Origin: JBAXTE01 sp964653595
GTDB lineage: Bacteria > Bacteroidota > Bacteroidia > Bacteroidales > WCHB1-69
Direction: 5' to 3'
DNA: 64,000 nt
NCBI GenBank assembly: GCA_964653595.1
Contig: CAZZHH010000016.1
Coordinates: 1 to 64,000 of the forward strand
Shown: positions 44,044 through 54,641 of the stretch, in pieces
How the letters are laid out: each line of letters opens with the position of its first letter
Position numbering within the stretch: position 1 is the stretch's first letter
Notes under the pieces: generated by a model
What the model saw: only the letters and a program-made list of their open reading frames with translations
Databases searched by the model: none
Told to the model about the DNA's origin: nothing
Made by a program: the position numbers and the translations under genes

Positions 44044-45609
44044 ATGATTGTCTCACTAAAGAAGCAAAAAAGTGCTATTTGTGCTATCTCTTCGGGCTTT
44101 TTATTCGCTTTATCTTGGCCCTCATCGGGATTTCCATTTCTGATTTTTTTTGCATTTATTCCCCTTTTATCCTATATAGAAAGTAACCCTAGTCCAAAGT
44201 TATTCGACATTTTTAGAGTGAGTTTTTTTGCCTTTCTTTTATGGAATGCATCTGCAGCATGGTGGATGATAAAATATCATTTTGTTGGCGGAAGCATGGT
44301 AATTCTGATTAACTCTTTTTTGATGGCTATTGTAATAGCAACTTTTGGTTTTTTAAAACAAAAAAAAATCGCTGGAAATAAAAAATACATTGCCTTTGTG
44401 GCTCTTTGGCTTACCATGGAATGGATGCACATGCATTGGGATTTATCTTGGCCTTGGCTTACCCTGGGTAACGCCTTTGCTACCCATCCTAAATTGATTC
44501 AATGGTATTCGTATACTGGCGTTTTTGGGGGTTCGCTTTGGATACTTGTTTCAAACATACTTCTCTTTAATTTTTTTGAAAAAGCAAAAACAAAAAAAAT
44601 TTCTTTTTCCCTAATAATACTTCTAATATTAACCCTATCTATCATTTTTATCCCTATTTTGCTCTCTTTCAAGTTGCTAAATAAAGAGAATTCAAATAAA
44701 TTAGAAGAGCTAAACTGTTTGCTTATTCAGCAAAACACAAATCCTTACAATGAAAAAGAGAGCTTTACTGTCATCAATAATCGGTTAATTTCGATGGTAA
44801 AAGATAATATTGATACTACGACCCAATTGGTTATTCTGCCAGAAACTGCAATTGCAAATGAAATTAACGTAGAGAAAATAGAAAAAAATCAAGAAATTTC
44901 AGAGTTCATCGCGCTTCAAAATCAATATCCAAAAGCTTCGTTTCTTGTCGGTGCTACCACATATTCTAACGATAGTAGGGATAAAAAAACATACAACTCT
45001 GCAATCTATATAGGAAAAAATGGAAAAATTGAAACCTATCATAAATCAAAATTAGTCCCTGGCGTAGAAGAATATCCATTTAAATGGATTACCATTCCTA
45101 TAATAAAGTGGATTACGGGAAATGTATATGATAAAAAATACTCCTCTGGAGACAAACAAAGCTGTTTCTCGACAAATGATTCAACATCAAAAATAGCAGT
45201 TGCTATTTGCTACGAATCCTTATATGGATCCTATATTTCCAAATTTTTCAACAAGGGTGCTAATGCAATCGTATTAATAACCAACGACGGATGGTGGGAC
45301 AACACAGACGGCTATCGTCAACATTTAGCTATATCTCAAATTAGAGCAATTGAAAACAGTAGCACTATGGTAAGAGTAGCAAATACTGGAATTTCGGCTA
45401 TTATCAATGCCAATGGTTTGATTGATTCACAAACAGAATGGGATAAACAAACCACTTTGAAAAAAACCATAAAAATGAAAACAAAATTGACTTTTTATGA
45501 GATTTATGGTGATTTTATTCTTACTATTGCAAATCTAATCACATTGTTTTATGGATTGTTGGTTTTTTCAGCTTCCATTCAAAAACTGGGTAAATTAAGA
45601 CAATTATGA
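44044..45609 (+). CDS. lnt: Apolipoprotein N-acyltransferase
   Basis: 521 residues from the ATG at 44044; an upstream TTG at 44017 would add nine residues. Inner-membrane enzyme that completes lipoprotein maturation by N-acylating the lipid-modified Cys. About six N-terminal helices (GFLFALSWPSSGFPFLIFFAFIPLLSY) precede a nitrilase-like domain with Glu in ILPETAIANEI, Lys in YHKSKLVPGVEEYPF and Cys in VAICYESLYGSYI. A last helix (FILTIANLITLFYGLLVF) follows. The presence of Lnt supports N-acylated lipoproteins here, including the rSAM-associated ones. It overlaps the next gene by 4 bases (ATGA). Confidence 0.93.
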   Translation: MIVSLKKQKSAICAISSGFLFALSWPSSGFPFLIFFAFIPLLSYIESNPSPKLFDIFRVSFFAFLLWNASAAWWMIKYHFVGGSMVILINSFLMAIVIATFGFLKQKKIAGNKKYIAFVALWLTMEWMHMHWDLSWPWLTLGNAFATHPKLIQWYSYTGVFGGSLWILVSNILLFNFFEKAKTKKISFSLIILLILTLSIIFIPILLSFKLLNKENSNKLEELNCLLIQQNTNPYNEKESFTVINNRLISMVKDNIDTTTQLVILPETAIANEINVEKIEKNQEISEFIALQNQYPKASFLVGATTYSNDSRDKKTYNSAIYIGKNGKIETYHKSKLVPGVEEYPFKWITIPIIKWITGNVYDKKYSSGDKQSCFSTNDSTSKIAVAICYESLYGSYISKFFNKGANAIVLITNDGWWDNTDGYRQHLAISQIRAIENSSTMVRVANTGISAIINANGLIDSQTEWDKQTTLKKTIKMKTKLTFYEIYGDFILTIANLITLFYGLLVFSASIQKLGKLRQL

Positions 45610-46709
45610 CGAACACTAGAAAAGACACAAGTAATCAGACAAATCTAGAAGCTTCTCCCATTTTATTTGACACCCCAAATGCTTGGTTTGAAAAATTATA
45701 TGAAGATATTGAAAATGCAAAATTTTTAATCTACATTGAAATATACCGGTTAAACAACGACGAGATAGGTAAAAAAGTAGTAAAACTTCTTTCCGAAAAA
45801 TGCAAACAAGGACTAGAAGTAAAGCTGCTCTTAGATTCATGGGGCACAAAACAAGACGACGCCTTTTTCTCTCCTATCACCCAAAACAATGGAGAGGTTC
45901 GGTTTTTTAACAAACTTAAACTGAGTCTTCAGTTAATTTCAAAAAACCACCAACGAAATCATCGAAAAATAATCATTATTGACAATAAAATTCTACATTT
46001 TGGTTCAGCAAATATCACCGCATATTCTAAAAACTGGAGGGAATCTATTTTAAGGCTCGAAGACTCTATTACACTGACTTTTAAAAAAATATTACTTGAG
46101 AACTGGCACATAGCATCTCTTGAATTTTATAAAAAGAGAAAATACCTTAAAACCATAAAAGTGGATGGATATGAGATCATCAGAGACATCCCATCCATTT
46201 ACAGTCAAAAAATTAAAAAACATTTTGAAGCCGAAATAAAGAAAGCAAAAAAGTCTATTCAAATTATCACACCCTATTTTTTGCCTGGTTATAAATTGCG
46301 CAGATTATTGGTAATGGCAGCTAAAAAAGGGGTAGATGTATCGATTTTTATCCCAATACATTCCGATGTTCAGCTTGTGGATTATCTTCGAGATAAATAT
46401 CTTGGATTTTACCACGAAAGGAATGTAAAGCTTTTTTTATTTCAGAAAACAAATTTACATGCTAAAATCATGTTAGTAGATGGAAAAATCTTTTCGTTGG
46501 GATCCTCCAATTTTGATTATCGTTCGTTTAGATATATGCACGAAATCAACCTAAGTGGGGTAAATTCCAACATTGTATCCCTGCTTGAAAATTTTATAGA
46601 AGAGTTGAAAAAAGATTCTATTCCTTTTAACTACGAAAAATGGAAAAATAGGTCTACTCTTCATAAAATTTTCGGTTGGTTGATTACCCCATTTCGCCAC
46701 TATCTTTAA
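45606..46709 (+). CDS. Cardiolipin synthase-like phospholipase D family protein
   Basis: 367 residues with two HKD motifs: HRKIIIIDNKILHFGSANIT (His and Lys at about 120) and LHAKIMLVDGKIFSLGSSNF (about 285), each in its conserved HxK(x)4D(x)5-6G(S/G)xN frame. This is the pattern of bacterial cardiolipin synthases (ClsA/B). It has no N-terminal membrane helices, resembling the shorter ClsB-like proteins. It would transfer a phosphatidyl group between phosphatidylglycerol molecules at the inner membrane. It is translationally coupled to lnt. A lipid-linked nuclease role cannot be excluded from sequence alone. Confidence 0.85.
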   Translation: MTNTRKDTSNQTNLEASPILFDTPNAWFEKLYEDIENAKFLIYIEIYRLNNDEIGKKVVKLLSEKCKQGLEVKLLLDSWGTKQDDAFFSPITQNNGEVRFFNKLKLSLQLISKNHQRNHRKIIIIDNKILHFGSANITAYSKNWRESILRLEDSITLTFKKILLENWHIASLEFYKKRKYLKTIKVDGYEIIRDIPSIYSQKIKKHFEAEIKKAKKSIQIITPYFLPGYKLRRLLVMAAKKGVDVSIFIPIHSDVQLVDYLRDKYLGFYHERNVKLFLFQKTNLHAKIMLVDGKIFSLGSSNFDYRSFRYMHEINLSGVNSNIVSLLENFIEELKKDSIPFNYEKWKNRSTLHKIFGWLITPFRHYL

Positions 46710-46814
46710 ATTAAGCTCCTTTACCGACGCTTTAAAAACATACTTCTCTCAACGTAAAAAGCAAAAAATAACATCCTGCCCAAGTTTTTAAGTTAAAAGC
46801 TCGTTCAATTTCTT

Positions 46815-46822
46815 TATTTTTG
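46815..46822 (+). promoter_or_regulatory. -7 promoter element (TATTTTTG) for serS
   Basis: Consensus TAnnTTTG 15 bases before the ATG at 46838. A longer reading frame from the TTG at 46820 would overlap it and was rejected. Confidence 0.65.
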
Positions 46823-46837
46823 CAAAAAAAACATACA

Positions 46838-48112
46838 ATGTTACAAATACAATTTATTCGCGAAAACAAAGAGTTCGTAATTGAACGATTAAAAGTTAAA
46901 AATTTTGATGCTACCGAAATCGTAGCCAATATTATATCCATCGATACAAAACGAAGAGAAGCTCAATTAAAAGCTGATGAATTATTAGCTAAGCTTAATC
47001 AATTATCTAAAGAGATTGGCGATCTTTTTAAAACTGGAAACCAATCAGAGGCGAACGTGTTAAAAGAGCAGGTGGCAAAATTAAAGTTAGACGCAAAAAT
47101 ATATAGCGAAGAACAAGAACAATTCGAACAACAACAACAACAACTGTTGGTTCAACTTCCAAACCTACCGCACGAATCGGTACCTTTTGGAAAAAGTGAA
47201 AACGACAATGTTGTTGAATACTCCGAAGGAGATGACTCTCATTTATTTGAAGAAGCCCTACCCCATTGGGAGCTAGCTACAAAATACAATCTCATCGATT
47301 TTGAATTGGGAAGTAAAATTGCTGGTGCTGGGTTTCCCGTGTACATTGGCAAAGGTGCTAGATTACAACGAGCTTTAATCAACTTTTTTCTAGATGAAGC
47401 CACCAAAAATGGGTACATAGAAGTGCAACCTCCTTACGTTGTAAACGAAGCATCTGCATACGCAACTGGGCAACTCCCTGATAAAGAGGGACAAATGTAC
47501 CATGCCACTGCAGATAATTTATACCTAATACCCACAGCAGAGGTTCCAGTAACAAACATTTATCGTGATGTAATTTTAAAAGAGGATGAGTTGCCTCTTA
47601 AAAATTGTGCATATTCTGCATGTTTCCGACGCGAAGCCGGTTCATATGGAAAAGATGTAAGAGGATTAAATCGTTTGCACCAATTTGACAAAGTAGAAAT
47701 TGTGCAAATAAACAAACCAGAAGATTCATATGCAACTCTTCAGGAGATGAAAGAGTATGTTGCTTCTATCCTTCGCAAACTAGAACTTCCATTCCATATT
47801 CTTCGTTTATGTGGCGGAGATATTAGCTTCACCTCTGCACTTACTTACGACTTAGAAGTATATTCCAAAGCTCAAAAAAGATGGTTAGAAGTAAGTTCGG
47901 TCTCAAATTTTGAGGCTTTTCAAGCGAATAGATTAAAATTAAGATATAAAGACGGTAACGGAAAAACCAAACTTGCCCATACTCTAAACGGTAGTGCTCT
48001 TGCTCTGCCAAGAATTATGGCTGCATTACTCGAAAATAATCAAACTCCAGAAGGTATTAGAATTCCAAAAGTATTGATACCATATACTGGTTTTGAATCG
48101 ATTACTCTCTAA
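46838..48112 (+). CDS. serS: Seryl-tRNA synthetase
   Basis: 424 residues from the ATG at 46838 (MLQIQFIRENKEF). Class II synthetase that charges tRNA-Ser. The N-terminal coiled-coil arm (about 25-105; LLAKLNQLSKEIGDLFKTG and EEQEQFEQQQQQLL) contacts the tRNA long variable arm. The catalytic core has YIEVQPPYVVNEASAYATGQLPDKE, motif 2 ACFRREAGSYGKDVRGLNRLHQFDKVE and motif 3 LNGSALALPRIMAALLENNQT. Length is normal for the bacterial enzyme. It is followed 56 bases later by a TPR gene. Confidence 0.96.
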   Translation: MLQIQFIRENKEFVIERLKVKNFDATEIVANIISIDTKRREAQLKADELLAKLNQLSKEIGDLFKTGNQSEANVLKEQVAKLKLDAKIYSEEQEQFEQQQQQLLVQLPNLPHESVPFGKSENDNVVEYSEGDDSHLFEEALPHWELATKYNLIDFELGSKIAGAGFPVYIGKGARLQRALINFFLDEATKNGYIEVQPPYVVNEASAYATGQLPDKEGQMYHATADNLYLIPTAEVPVTNIYRDVILKEDELPLKNCAYSACFRREAGSYGKDVRGLNRLHQFDKVEIVQINKPEDSYATLQEMKEYVASILRKLELPFHILRLCGGDISFTSALTYDLEVYSKAQKRWLEVSSVSNFEAFQANRLKLRYKDGNGKTKLAHTLNGSALALPRIMAALLENNQTPEGIRIPKVLIPYTGFESITL

Positions 48113-48168
48113 CTTAAAAAACTCTTTTTCTCTTCTTACTAGCGAATTTCCTATTAGAAATAATTAAA

Positions 48169-50031
48169 ATGAGCCCTTTAAAAAAAAATCAATTTTATTT
48201 TTTAAAACAGATAATTATTGCTAGTGCTTTAATTGTAATGCTCATTTACCCTGTTGAATCATTTTCGCAACCCAGAACTAATGATGAACAGCTGGCAATT
48301 CAATATTTTTCGAATCGTGAATTTGAAAAAGCAGCACTCATTTTTTCAAATTTATACGACAGTCGTCCAGATTCTTATTATTATGCATATTATCTTCAAA
48401 GCTTAATAGAGACACAAAAGTACGAAGAGGCAGAAGAGTTGGTGAAAAAACATAAGAAAAAAAATAATTTAGCTCGTTTTACAGTCGATCTTGGTTATAT
48501 TTATGAACTTTTAAATCAACCCGATAAAGCCAAAAAAGAGTATGAAAAGGCAATTAAAAACGTGGTCGCAGAGCAATTTCAAATTGTAGATCTTGCAAAT
48601 GCATTTTTATCCAGACGACATGCAGATTATGCAATAGAAACCTATAAACAGGGACGAAAAATCATGAATAATCCCACCCTTTTTAGCATTGAAATAGCAC
48701 AAATGTATCAATCATTGGGTAATATTAGTGAAATGATGGAAGAATATCTTGGAATTCTCGAATATTCACCCAACAACATCGAGGACATTGAATATCGACT
48801 ACAAGGTTTATTTGCCGACGATGATCAGGGTGAAAAATATGATATAGTTAGAAAAGCAATTTTAAAAAGGGCACAAAAGCAACCTGAAAACATGGGATTT
48901 GCAGCCCTTTTATATTGGTTATCCCTGCAAAAACACGATTTCAACATGGCGTTTATTCAAGCCAAAGCAATAGATAAACGATTTACAAAAACCAATCAAG
49001 TGGTAGTTGAGTTTGCGCAAGTAGTTACCAATTTAAAACACTGGGAATATGCGATAAATGCTTATCAATATGTGATAGATCAGGGAGAAAACGCAGATCA
49101 TTATTTACCTAGTAAGCTATCTATTTTGGAAGTTAAATACCAAGAGCTAAGCAACAAATATCCGCCGAATATAGAAAAATTTAAAGAACTGGATAAGCAG
49201 TATGGTCTTTTGATAAAAGAGTATGAGTTTAATCCTCAAATGGCTACTTATATTAGAATTCAAGCAAATATAAGAGCTTATTACTTAAATCAATCCGACC
49301 AGGCTGCTCAACTGCTAGATAGTGCAATCAAGATAAACGGAATTGATGCAAAAGAAAAAGCAATGTGTAAAATTGATTTAGCAAACATTCTTTTATATAG
49401 TAACAATGTCTGGGACGCTACATTGCTCTATTCTCAAGTAGAAAAAGATTTTCCGAATGACACCTTAGGTCAAAATGCAAAATTTAAAAATGCAAAGTTA
49501 TCGTTTTATATAGGCGAGTTTGAATGGTCTAAAGCACAGTTAGATGTTCTTCGTTCGGCTACCTCAAAACTAATTGCCAACGATGCTATGCAACTCTATT
49601 TATTAATTGCAGATAATGAAGATGAAGATAGCACAAATATTGCGCTAAAACACTATGCAAATGCAGATTTGTATTTCTTTCGAAAAATGTATAAACAATC
49701 CATCCTTTGTTTAGATTCCATTGGGATGTTGGCTTTAGATCACCCATTGGCAGATGAAGTGCTTTTTAAAAAAGCAGAAATTGCAATAGGTCAGGGCGAC
49801 TACTTAAATGCAGATACTTTGCTTACAAAAATATATAGTTATTACTCTGAAGATATATTAGCTGATGATGCCCTTTTTTTAAGTGCTGAAATTAACCAGA
49901 CCCAACTTCAAAACAACAAGCAAGCTGCCCTGCTTTATGAAAAGATTATCCTAAATTTTCCGGGTAGCGTATATGTAAACGAAGCTAGAAAACGATTTCG
50001 GGCTCTCAGAGGAGACAAACTAACTCAATAA
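48169..50031 (+). CDS. Exported tetratricopeptide-repeat protein
   Basis: 620 residues with a signal peptide (hydrophobic IIIASALIVMLIYPVESFS|QPR). The remainder is an all-helical array of degenerate TPRs: recurrent patterns such as FEKAALIFSNLYDSRPDSYYYAYYLQSLIE, YEEAEELVKKHKK, KAKKEYEKAIK and AALLYEKIILNFPGSVYVNEARKRFRAL can be seen. Proteins of this sort in Bacteroidota are thought to be envelope scaffolds, and the last repeats (from about 510) resemble the YbgF/BamD-like TPR tail. It lies between serS and rsmA in a tight run (3 bases to rsmA). No specific function is assigned. Confidence 0.8.
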   Translation: MSPLKKNQFYFLKQIIIASALIVMLIYPVESFSQPRTNDEQLAIQYFSNREFEKAALIFSNLYDSRPDSYYYAYYLQSLIETQKYEEAEELVKKHKKKNNLARFTVDLGYIYELLNQPDKAKKEYEKAIKNVVAEQFQIVDLANAFLSRRHADYAIETYKQGRKIMNNPTLFSIEIAQMYQSLGNISEMMEEYLGILEYSPNNIEDIEYRLQGLFADDDQGEKYDIVRKAILKRAQKQPENMGFAALLYWLSLQKHDFNMAFIQAKAIDKRFTKTNQVVVEFAQVVTNLKHWEYAINAYQYVIDQGENADHYLPSKLSILEVKYQELSNKYPPNIEKFKELDKQYGLLIKEYEFNPQMATYIRIQANIRAYYLNQSDQAAQLLDSAIKINGIDAKEKAMCKIDLANILLYSNNVWDATLLYSQVEKDFPNDTLGQNAKFKNAKLSFYIGEFEWSKAQLDVLRSATSKLIANDAMQLYLLIADNEDEDSTNIALKHYANADLYFFRKMYKQSILCLDSIGMLALDHPLADEVLFKKAEIAIGQGDYLNADTLLTKIYSYYSEDILADDALFLSAEINQTQLQNNKQAALLYEKIILNFPGSVYVNEARKRFRALRGDKLTQ

Positions 50032-50034
50032 AAA

Positions 50035-50823
50035 ATGGACAATATTCGCGCTAAAAAACATTTAGGACAACATTTTCTTCACGACGACAATACTGCTCAA
50101 AAAATTGTGGATGCACTTCACAATCAGTGCTCTACTGTGGTAGAAGTAGGTCCAGGAATGGGTGTGTTAACTAAAAAACTAATTACTCAAAATATTCAAA
50201 ATTTCTATGTAGTAGAAATAGATGCAGAATCTGTTGAATATCTAAAACAAGCTCTTCCTAGTCTAACTCCCAATATATTAGAAAATGACTTTTTGAAACT
50301 AGATTTATCAGAAATTGCAACATCAAACATGGCTATTATTGGCAACTTTCCCTATAATATTTCCTCTCAAATAATGTTTAAAATACTCGAACATCGAAAT
50401 GTTGTAGATGAAGCTGTGGGCATGTTTCAAAAGGAAGTTGCTCAACGCATAGCATGTAAGCCAGGATCAAAAGAATATGGTATTTTAAGTGTTTTAATTC
50501 AAGCATGGTACGATGTTGAATATCTTTTTTCTGTTAGTAGAGGTGTGTTTGCCCCACCTCCAAAAGTGGAATCAGGGGTTATTAGACTTACTAGAAATAC
50601 AGTTAAAACTTTGCCTTGTAACGAATCATTATTTCAAAAAGTGGTAAAAACTACCTTTAATCAAAGACGCAAAACAATTCACAATTCAATAAAAGGACTT
50701 GGGCTTGGAAGTGTGATTTTACCCGAAAAATTCTCAAAAGAGAGACCAGAACAACTATCCGTAAATCAATTTATTGAACTAACATTATCAATTCAGTCGC
50801 AATTATCTAGGACAGAATTTTAA
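50035..50823 (+). CDS. rsmA: 16S rRNA dimethyladenosine transferase RsmA (KsgA)
   Basis: 262 residues. Adds two methyl groups to each of the adenosines A1518 and A1519 of 16S rRNA, late in small-subunit assembly. The SAM site is VVEVGPGMGVLTKKL with the acidic VEIDAESVEYLK, the catalytic NxPY-type motif is IGNFPYNISSQIMFKIL, and the C-terminal part has VFAPPPKVESGVIRLT with the family ending in FNQRRKTIHNSIKGLG. It starts 3 bases after the TPR gene. Convergent with the next minus-strand gene, 55 bases apart. Confidence 0.95.
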   Translation: MDNIRAKKHLGQHFLHDDNTAQKIVDALHNQCSTVVEVGPGMGVLTKKLITQNIQNFYVVEIDAESVEYLKQALPSLTPNILENDFLKLDLSEIATSNMAIIGNFPYNISSQIMFKILEHRNVVDEAVGMFQKEVAQRIACKPGSKEYGILSVLIQAWYDVEYLFSVSRGVFAPPPKVESGVIRLTRNTVKTLPCNESLFQKVVKTTFNQRRKTIHNSIKGLGLGSVILPEKFSKERPEQLSVNQFIELTLSIQSQLSRTEF

Positions 50824-50878
50824 AAAGGTCTTCTAATACTCTGGATTAATTCTATAGGATATACATTTCTATATAAGA

Positions 50879-53800
50879 CTATTCTTTTTTGCGCTTTGGG
50901 AGGATAAAACTAAACGTAGTTCCCTCTTCTTGTGAAGACTTAAACCAAATAGTTCCCCCAAAATCGACAATTATATTTTTTACCATTGCTAATCCTAACC
51001 CCATTCCACTTGTTTTAGTAGTAAAATTGGGTGAAAATATTCGATCCTTTACTCCCTCCGAAATTCCGCTGCCATTATCGGAAACTTCAATCAACCATTT
51101 TTGTACATCATATTCTGAAATACGTATTAAAACTTTTCCTTTTTGATTTGCTTTAATTGCTTGTACTGAATTTTTAATCAAATTATTAAAAACTCTAATT
51201 AGTTGATTTTTATCTATATACACATCATACCTCTCTTTTTTATCGGACTCCACGGTTATATCCACGTTTGGGTAATTGTATAACAAAATGGTTGAATTAA
51301 CTACAGCCAAAAGGTCTTCTTCGGAGTATTCTGCTTGGGGCATTTTTGCAAAATTTGTAAAAGAAGATGCAATATCAGAAAGGGCATCAATTTGTTCAAT
51401 TAAAGTAGTTGAAAATTGTTTTAATCGTAGTTCCCATTCTGGATCATTGCCATTCCATGTTCGTTCTAACATTTGCACACTTAATTTCATTGGCGTAAGT
51501 GGATTTTTAATCTCATGTGCCACTTGTTGGGCCATCTCGCGCCATGCTTGTTCTCGCTGCGAGCTCGCCAACAATTCGGCACTATATCGTAATTCATCTA
51601 CCATTTTATTGTAAACTTCAACCAACGATCCAATTTCATCTGCCGATTTCCACTCAATTTTTTCATTTTTATCCTCTAACTGTATTTGACTCATTTTTTC
51701 TTTAATAAGCAACAGAGGGCGAGAAATGTATCGGGCTAATAGTAAAGCAATGATTATGGTAATAAAAATTACAAACAAATAAACACTAGAAAAAGTAATA
51801 ATAAATGTAGATATCTCGCTATTTAACTCCTTTTGTTTGGCAAAATAGGGCATGTTTATATACAATCCTACTTCGCCATTTTTGGTTAATAAAGGCATAT
51901 AAATCGACCAATATTTTTGTTTCCCAATATACTCATTGTGAAAATAGATTGTTTTTTTGGATCTTCTAAATTCATAATAAGCTTCGCTATTCATTTTATC
52001 CAATATTAAACCTTGTTGATACATTTGTGGACGAGAAGTAGCCACCAAATGACCTTTTGGACTATATACATTAATATCCACAAAATAACGCTCTGATAAA
52101 CTAAAAACTAGTTGATTGATGTTTGAAATATTCTTTAATGAATCTTGGTGGATGGTATTTAACTGATTTTCAAACTCTATTAGTATGGAGTGCATTTTTT
52201 CATTTACGTACTCGATATTCTTCTTGTTGTTTAACGTTAAAAAATATCGGATTGTAACCGTACCAATTAATACAAAAGATATTAAAATTATAATAATCAT
52301 GTAAAGTTGCATTCTTAATCGAAATGATATTTTTTGCTGAACATCTACCCATGGATTACTTAATACCAATGTAAGTATCAGAATAACAACACCATACATA
52401 ATGAAAAAAAACGAAATATTTACTGTTTTCTCTGTGTATGTAAGATTTTTCTTACTTAATAATACTTTTTCAATATTATTAAATGTATAATATAGATGAT
52501 TGTATCCTTCGTAATTGAAAAATTTTGAATTTTGAAAACTGGAAGCATAATTGTCCAGATTTACACTATACGAGTATTTTCCAAATTGACTTACCAAGTT
52601 ATTATTTACATATCGAGCATAGGAATATTTAGAAAAATCTCTGTTTACTCCTTTTTGTTTTTTATCTATTAACAAATCGGGATAACCAACATCGGTAACA
52701 TACATTTTTGAATCTAACTCAATATATAAATGGGATATCGAACCAGATGGCGTTTCAAAATCAATCACATATAAATAGCTGATTTGTCCTGGGGTATAAT
52801 TCATAAACCAAATATTGTCAAATTTGGTAGGAGAACCTAAAGTTGCCACCTTTTGATTAAAAAACAACGAACACTCTATCTTGAAATTATCGGGTTGTAA
52901 ACGCAAATATTGGTTTTCTTTACATAAAGTGGTCGATATTTTATATTTCGAGGCAAAAGAGTTAAAATAAGTCTTTTCAAGATAATCTAAAAACCTAGTT
53001 TCACTCTTAGGTAGTTTTAGGATAAATTCTTGAACAATTACATCATTTTTAATCAATTGGGTTAGTTCGTCTAACCGATACTCCGTAATTGGATCATGCT
53101 GTGTTCCAAGCTTTTCTGCTAATAATAGTCTTTCGTTTCTTTCTTTTATATCAAAATAGTTTCCAATGGTATGATTAATAAATATGGAGAAAAACAGCAA
53201 AAGTACAACTTTTGAAAAACCTTTTAATAGAGATATTTGTTTATAAAGGAAAAGGGATATTATGACATAGTAAATCAAAAAATATACTACTATAAATGTA
53301 TAGTTTTCAAAATATTTAAAATTTACAAATGTAAACACTGCAATTTGAAGTAATAATAGTATCCAGTAAACTCTTTTAAATTCAAGTAATCGATAAGATA
53401 ATCTTAAAAAATAGTAGGAAATATATACAAACGTAAACATCCACACTCCAATGATAGAAAAAGCTACAAAATGAAGCAAACTATAATTAAATATACTATC
53501 ATTGTTAAAAGATATCGTTGAATTAAACACAATACTTTTAAGCAATATTACCAGCGTTAGAAACAAAAAAGATTGAATTCCGATTAGAAAAAAAGAAATT
53601 ACTAATTTTATCCACGGTTTTCGTTTTGATAGTTGAACATGATCGCTTACCAATTTTTGGATAATTAAAACGAACATTCCGAATAAAAGGGTATTGAAAA
53701 ATAGATCTCCAAAAGATGGTAACCAGATCGATGATGCATAGTAAATGGGGGAAAATAATTTTGATTGATAAACAAATGCGGGCCATTTGCATAAAAAAGA

Positions 53801-54550
53801 AAAAGATCTGCCCCCAAAGATAAAAAGAAGAATTACAGCCCAAAAGACTAAAAACATCCATCTTTTGTTCGTATAATTTCTTAAATACAAGTACAATGCG
53901 CTAACAATAAAAAAAACAGAGATTAAAAAACCAGTTAATAGTAACACTATAAATAGGTCGTTATTCACATTGTCTTCATCGATATATAAATTAAATAAAA
54001 ATCGCTTACTAGAATTAAAAATGGGGAAATCACCAGGTTTAGTAACAAATTGGACAGATGAATTTTCAGAAACATCCATAGCAAAACTATTCTCCAAATA
54101 AGCGTTTTCATATTCATAATGAAATTTAACCAGAGCCAAACCCACAAGCGTATAATTATGAAATTTAGAATATTTACTTATAAACCATCCATTTCTGAGA
54201 GACAACAAATCCTTTTGAAGCATGTTAGTATCCAATGAAGATGGTATCCAAAACTGGTTGGTAGACCATAGAAAAAGCTGGTTATCTTTATATAAAAAGA
54301 ATGCATTATCTAGTTCCGTTTGACTGGGACTAAAAGAAAAATTTATGATAGAAACCGTATCTTTAAGTACGGTTGATATAGAATCTACACTTTTAGATAG
54401 CGTTGCCTCTTTGCGCAAAATATTGGTTTGAATTTTTTTTTGTTCTTTTGCCAAAAGCAGGGAAATATTTTGATGGGTTTGATAATAGTAAATTGAGGTT
54501 ATCAATCCTAAAATGCCAATTATTAACAGCCAAAATTTTTTCGTTTTCAT
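50879..54550 (-). CDS. Large NtrY-like membrane sensor histidine kinase
   Basis: 1223 residues from the ATG at 54550. The longer frame to 54658 reads through the parS site and lacks a plausible N-terminus, so I rejected it. About nine to ten membrane helices in the first half (LFIVLLLTGFLISVFFIVSA, WMFLVFWAVILLFIFGG and so on) alternate with two large extracytoplasmic regions. HAMP (RYISRPLLLIKEKMSQIQL) leads to HisKA with the phospho-acceptor His in QQVAHEIKNPLTPMKLSV, N box NQLIRVFNNLIKNSVQAI, G1 VSDNGSGISEG and G2 SGMGLGLAMVKNII. This resembles NtrY and other CovS-like kinases that respond to envelope or nitrogen cues. The response regulator is not adjacent. Confidence 0.87.
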   Translation of the reverse strand: MKTKKFWLLIIGILGLITSIYYYQTHQNISLLLAKEQKKIQTNILRKEATLSKSVDSISTVLKDTVSIINFSFSPSQTELDNAFFLYKDNQLFLWSTNQFWIPSSLDTNMLQKDLLSLRNGWFISKYSKFHNYTLVGLALVKFHYEYENAYLENSFAMDVSENSSVQFVTKPGDFPIFNSSKRFLFNLYIDEDNVNNDLFIVLLLTGFLISVFFIVSALYLYLRNYTNKRWMFLVFWAVILLFIFGGRSFSFLCKWPAFVYQSKLFSPIYYASSIWLPSFGDLFFNTLLFGMFVLIIQKLVSDHVQLSKRKPWIKLVISFFLIGIQSFLFLTLVILLKSIVFNSTISFNNDSIFNYSLLHFVAFSIIGVWMFTFVYISYYFLRLSYRLLEFKRVYWILLLLQIAVFTFVNFKYFENYTFIVVYFLIYYVIISLFLYKQISLLKGFSKVVLLLFFSIFINHTIGNYFDIKERNERLLLAEKLGTQHDPITEYRLDELTQLIKNDVIVQEFILKLPKSETRFLDYLEKTYFNSFASKYKISTTLCKENQYLRLQPDNFKIECSLFFNQKVATLGSPTKFDNIWFMNYTPGQISYLYVIDFETPSGSISHLYIELDSKMYVTDVGYPDLLIDKKQKGVNRDFSKYSYARYVNNNLVSQFGKYSYSVNLDNYASSFQNSKFFNYEGYNHLYYTFNNIEKVLLSKKNLTYTEKTVNISFFFIMYGVVILILTLVLSNPWVDVQQKISFRLRMQLYMIIIILISFVLIGTVTIRYFLTLNNKKNIEYVNEKMHSILIEFENQLNTIHQDSLKNISNINQLVFSLSERYFVDINVYSPKGHLVATSRPQMYQQGLILDKMNSEAYYEFRRSKKTIYFHNEYIGKQKYWSIYMPLLTKNGEVGLYINMPYFAKQKELNSEISTFIITFSSVYLFVIFITIIIALLLARYISRPLLLIKEKMSQIQLEDKNEKIEWKSADEIGSLVEVYNKMVDELRYSAELLASSQREQAWREMAQQVAHEIKNPLTPMKLSVQMLERTWNGNDPEWELRLKQFSTTLIEQIDALSDIASSFTNFAKMPQAEYSEEDLLAVVNSTILLYNYPNVDITVESDKKERYDVYIDKNQLIRVFNNLIKNSVQAIKANQKGKVLIRISEYDVQKWLIEVSDNGSGISEGVKDRIFSPNFTTKTSGMGLGLAMVKNIIVDFGGTIWFKSSQEEGTTFSFILPKRKKE

Positions 54551-54641
54551 ATCAAGTCGTATAACATGGATTTTATAATATCTCGGTAATGTGAAACAGA
54601 AAAAACAAGTTATTCGGTTAGTTGTGAACAACTTATAAAAA

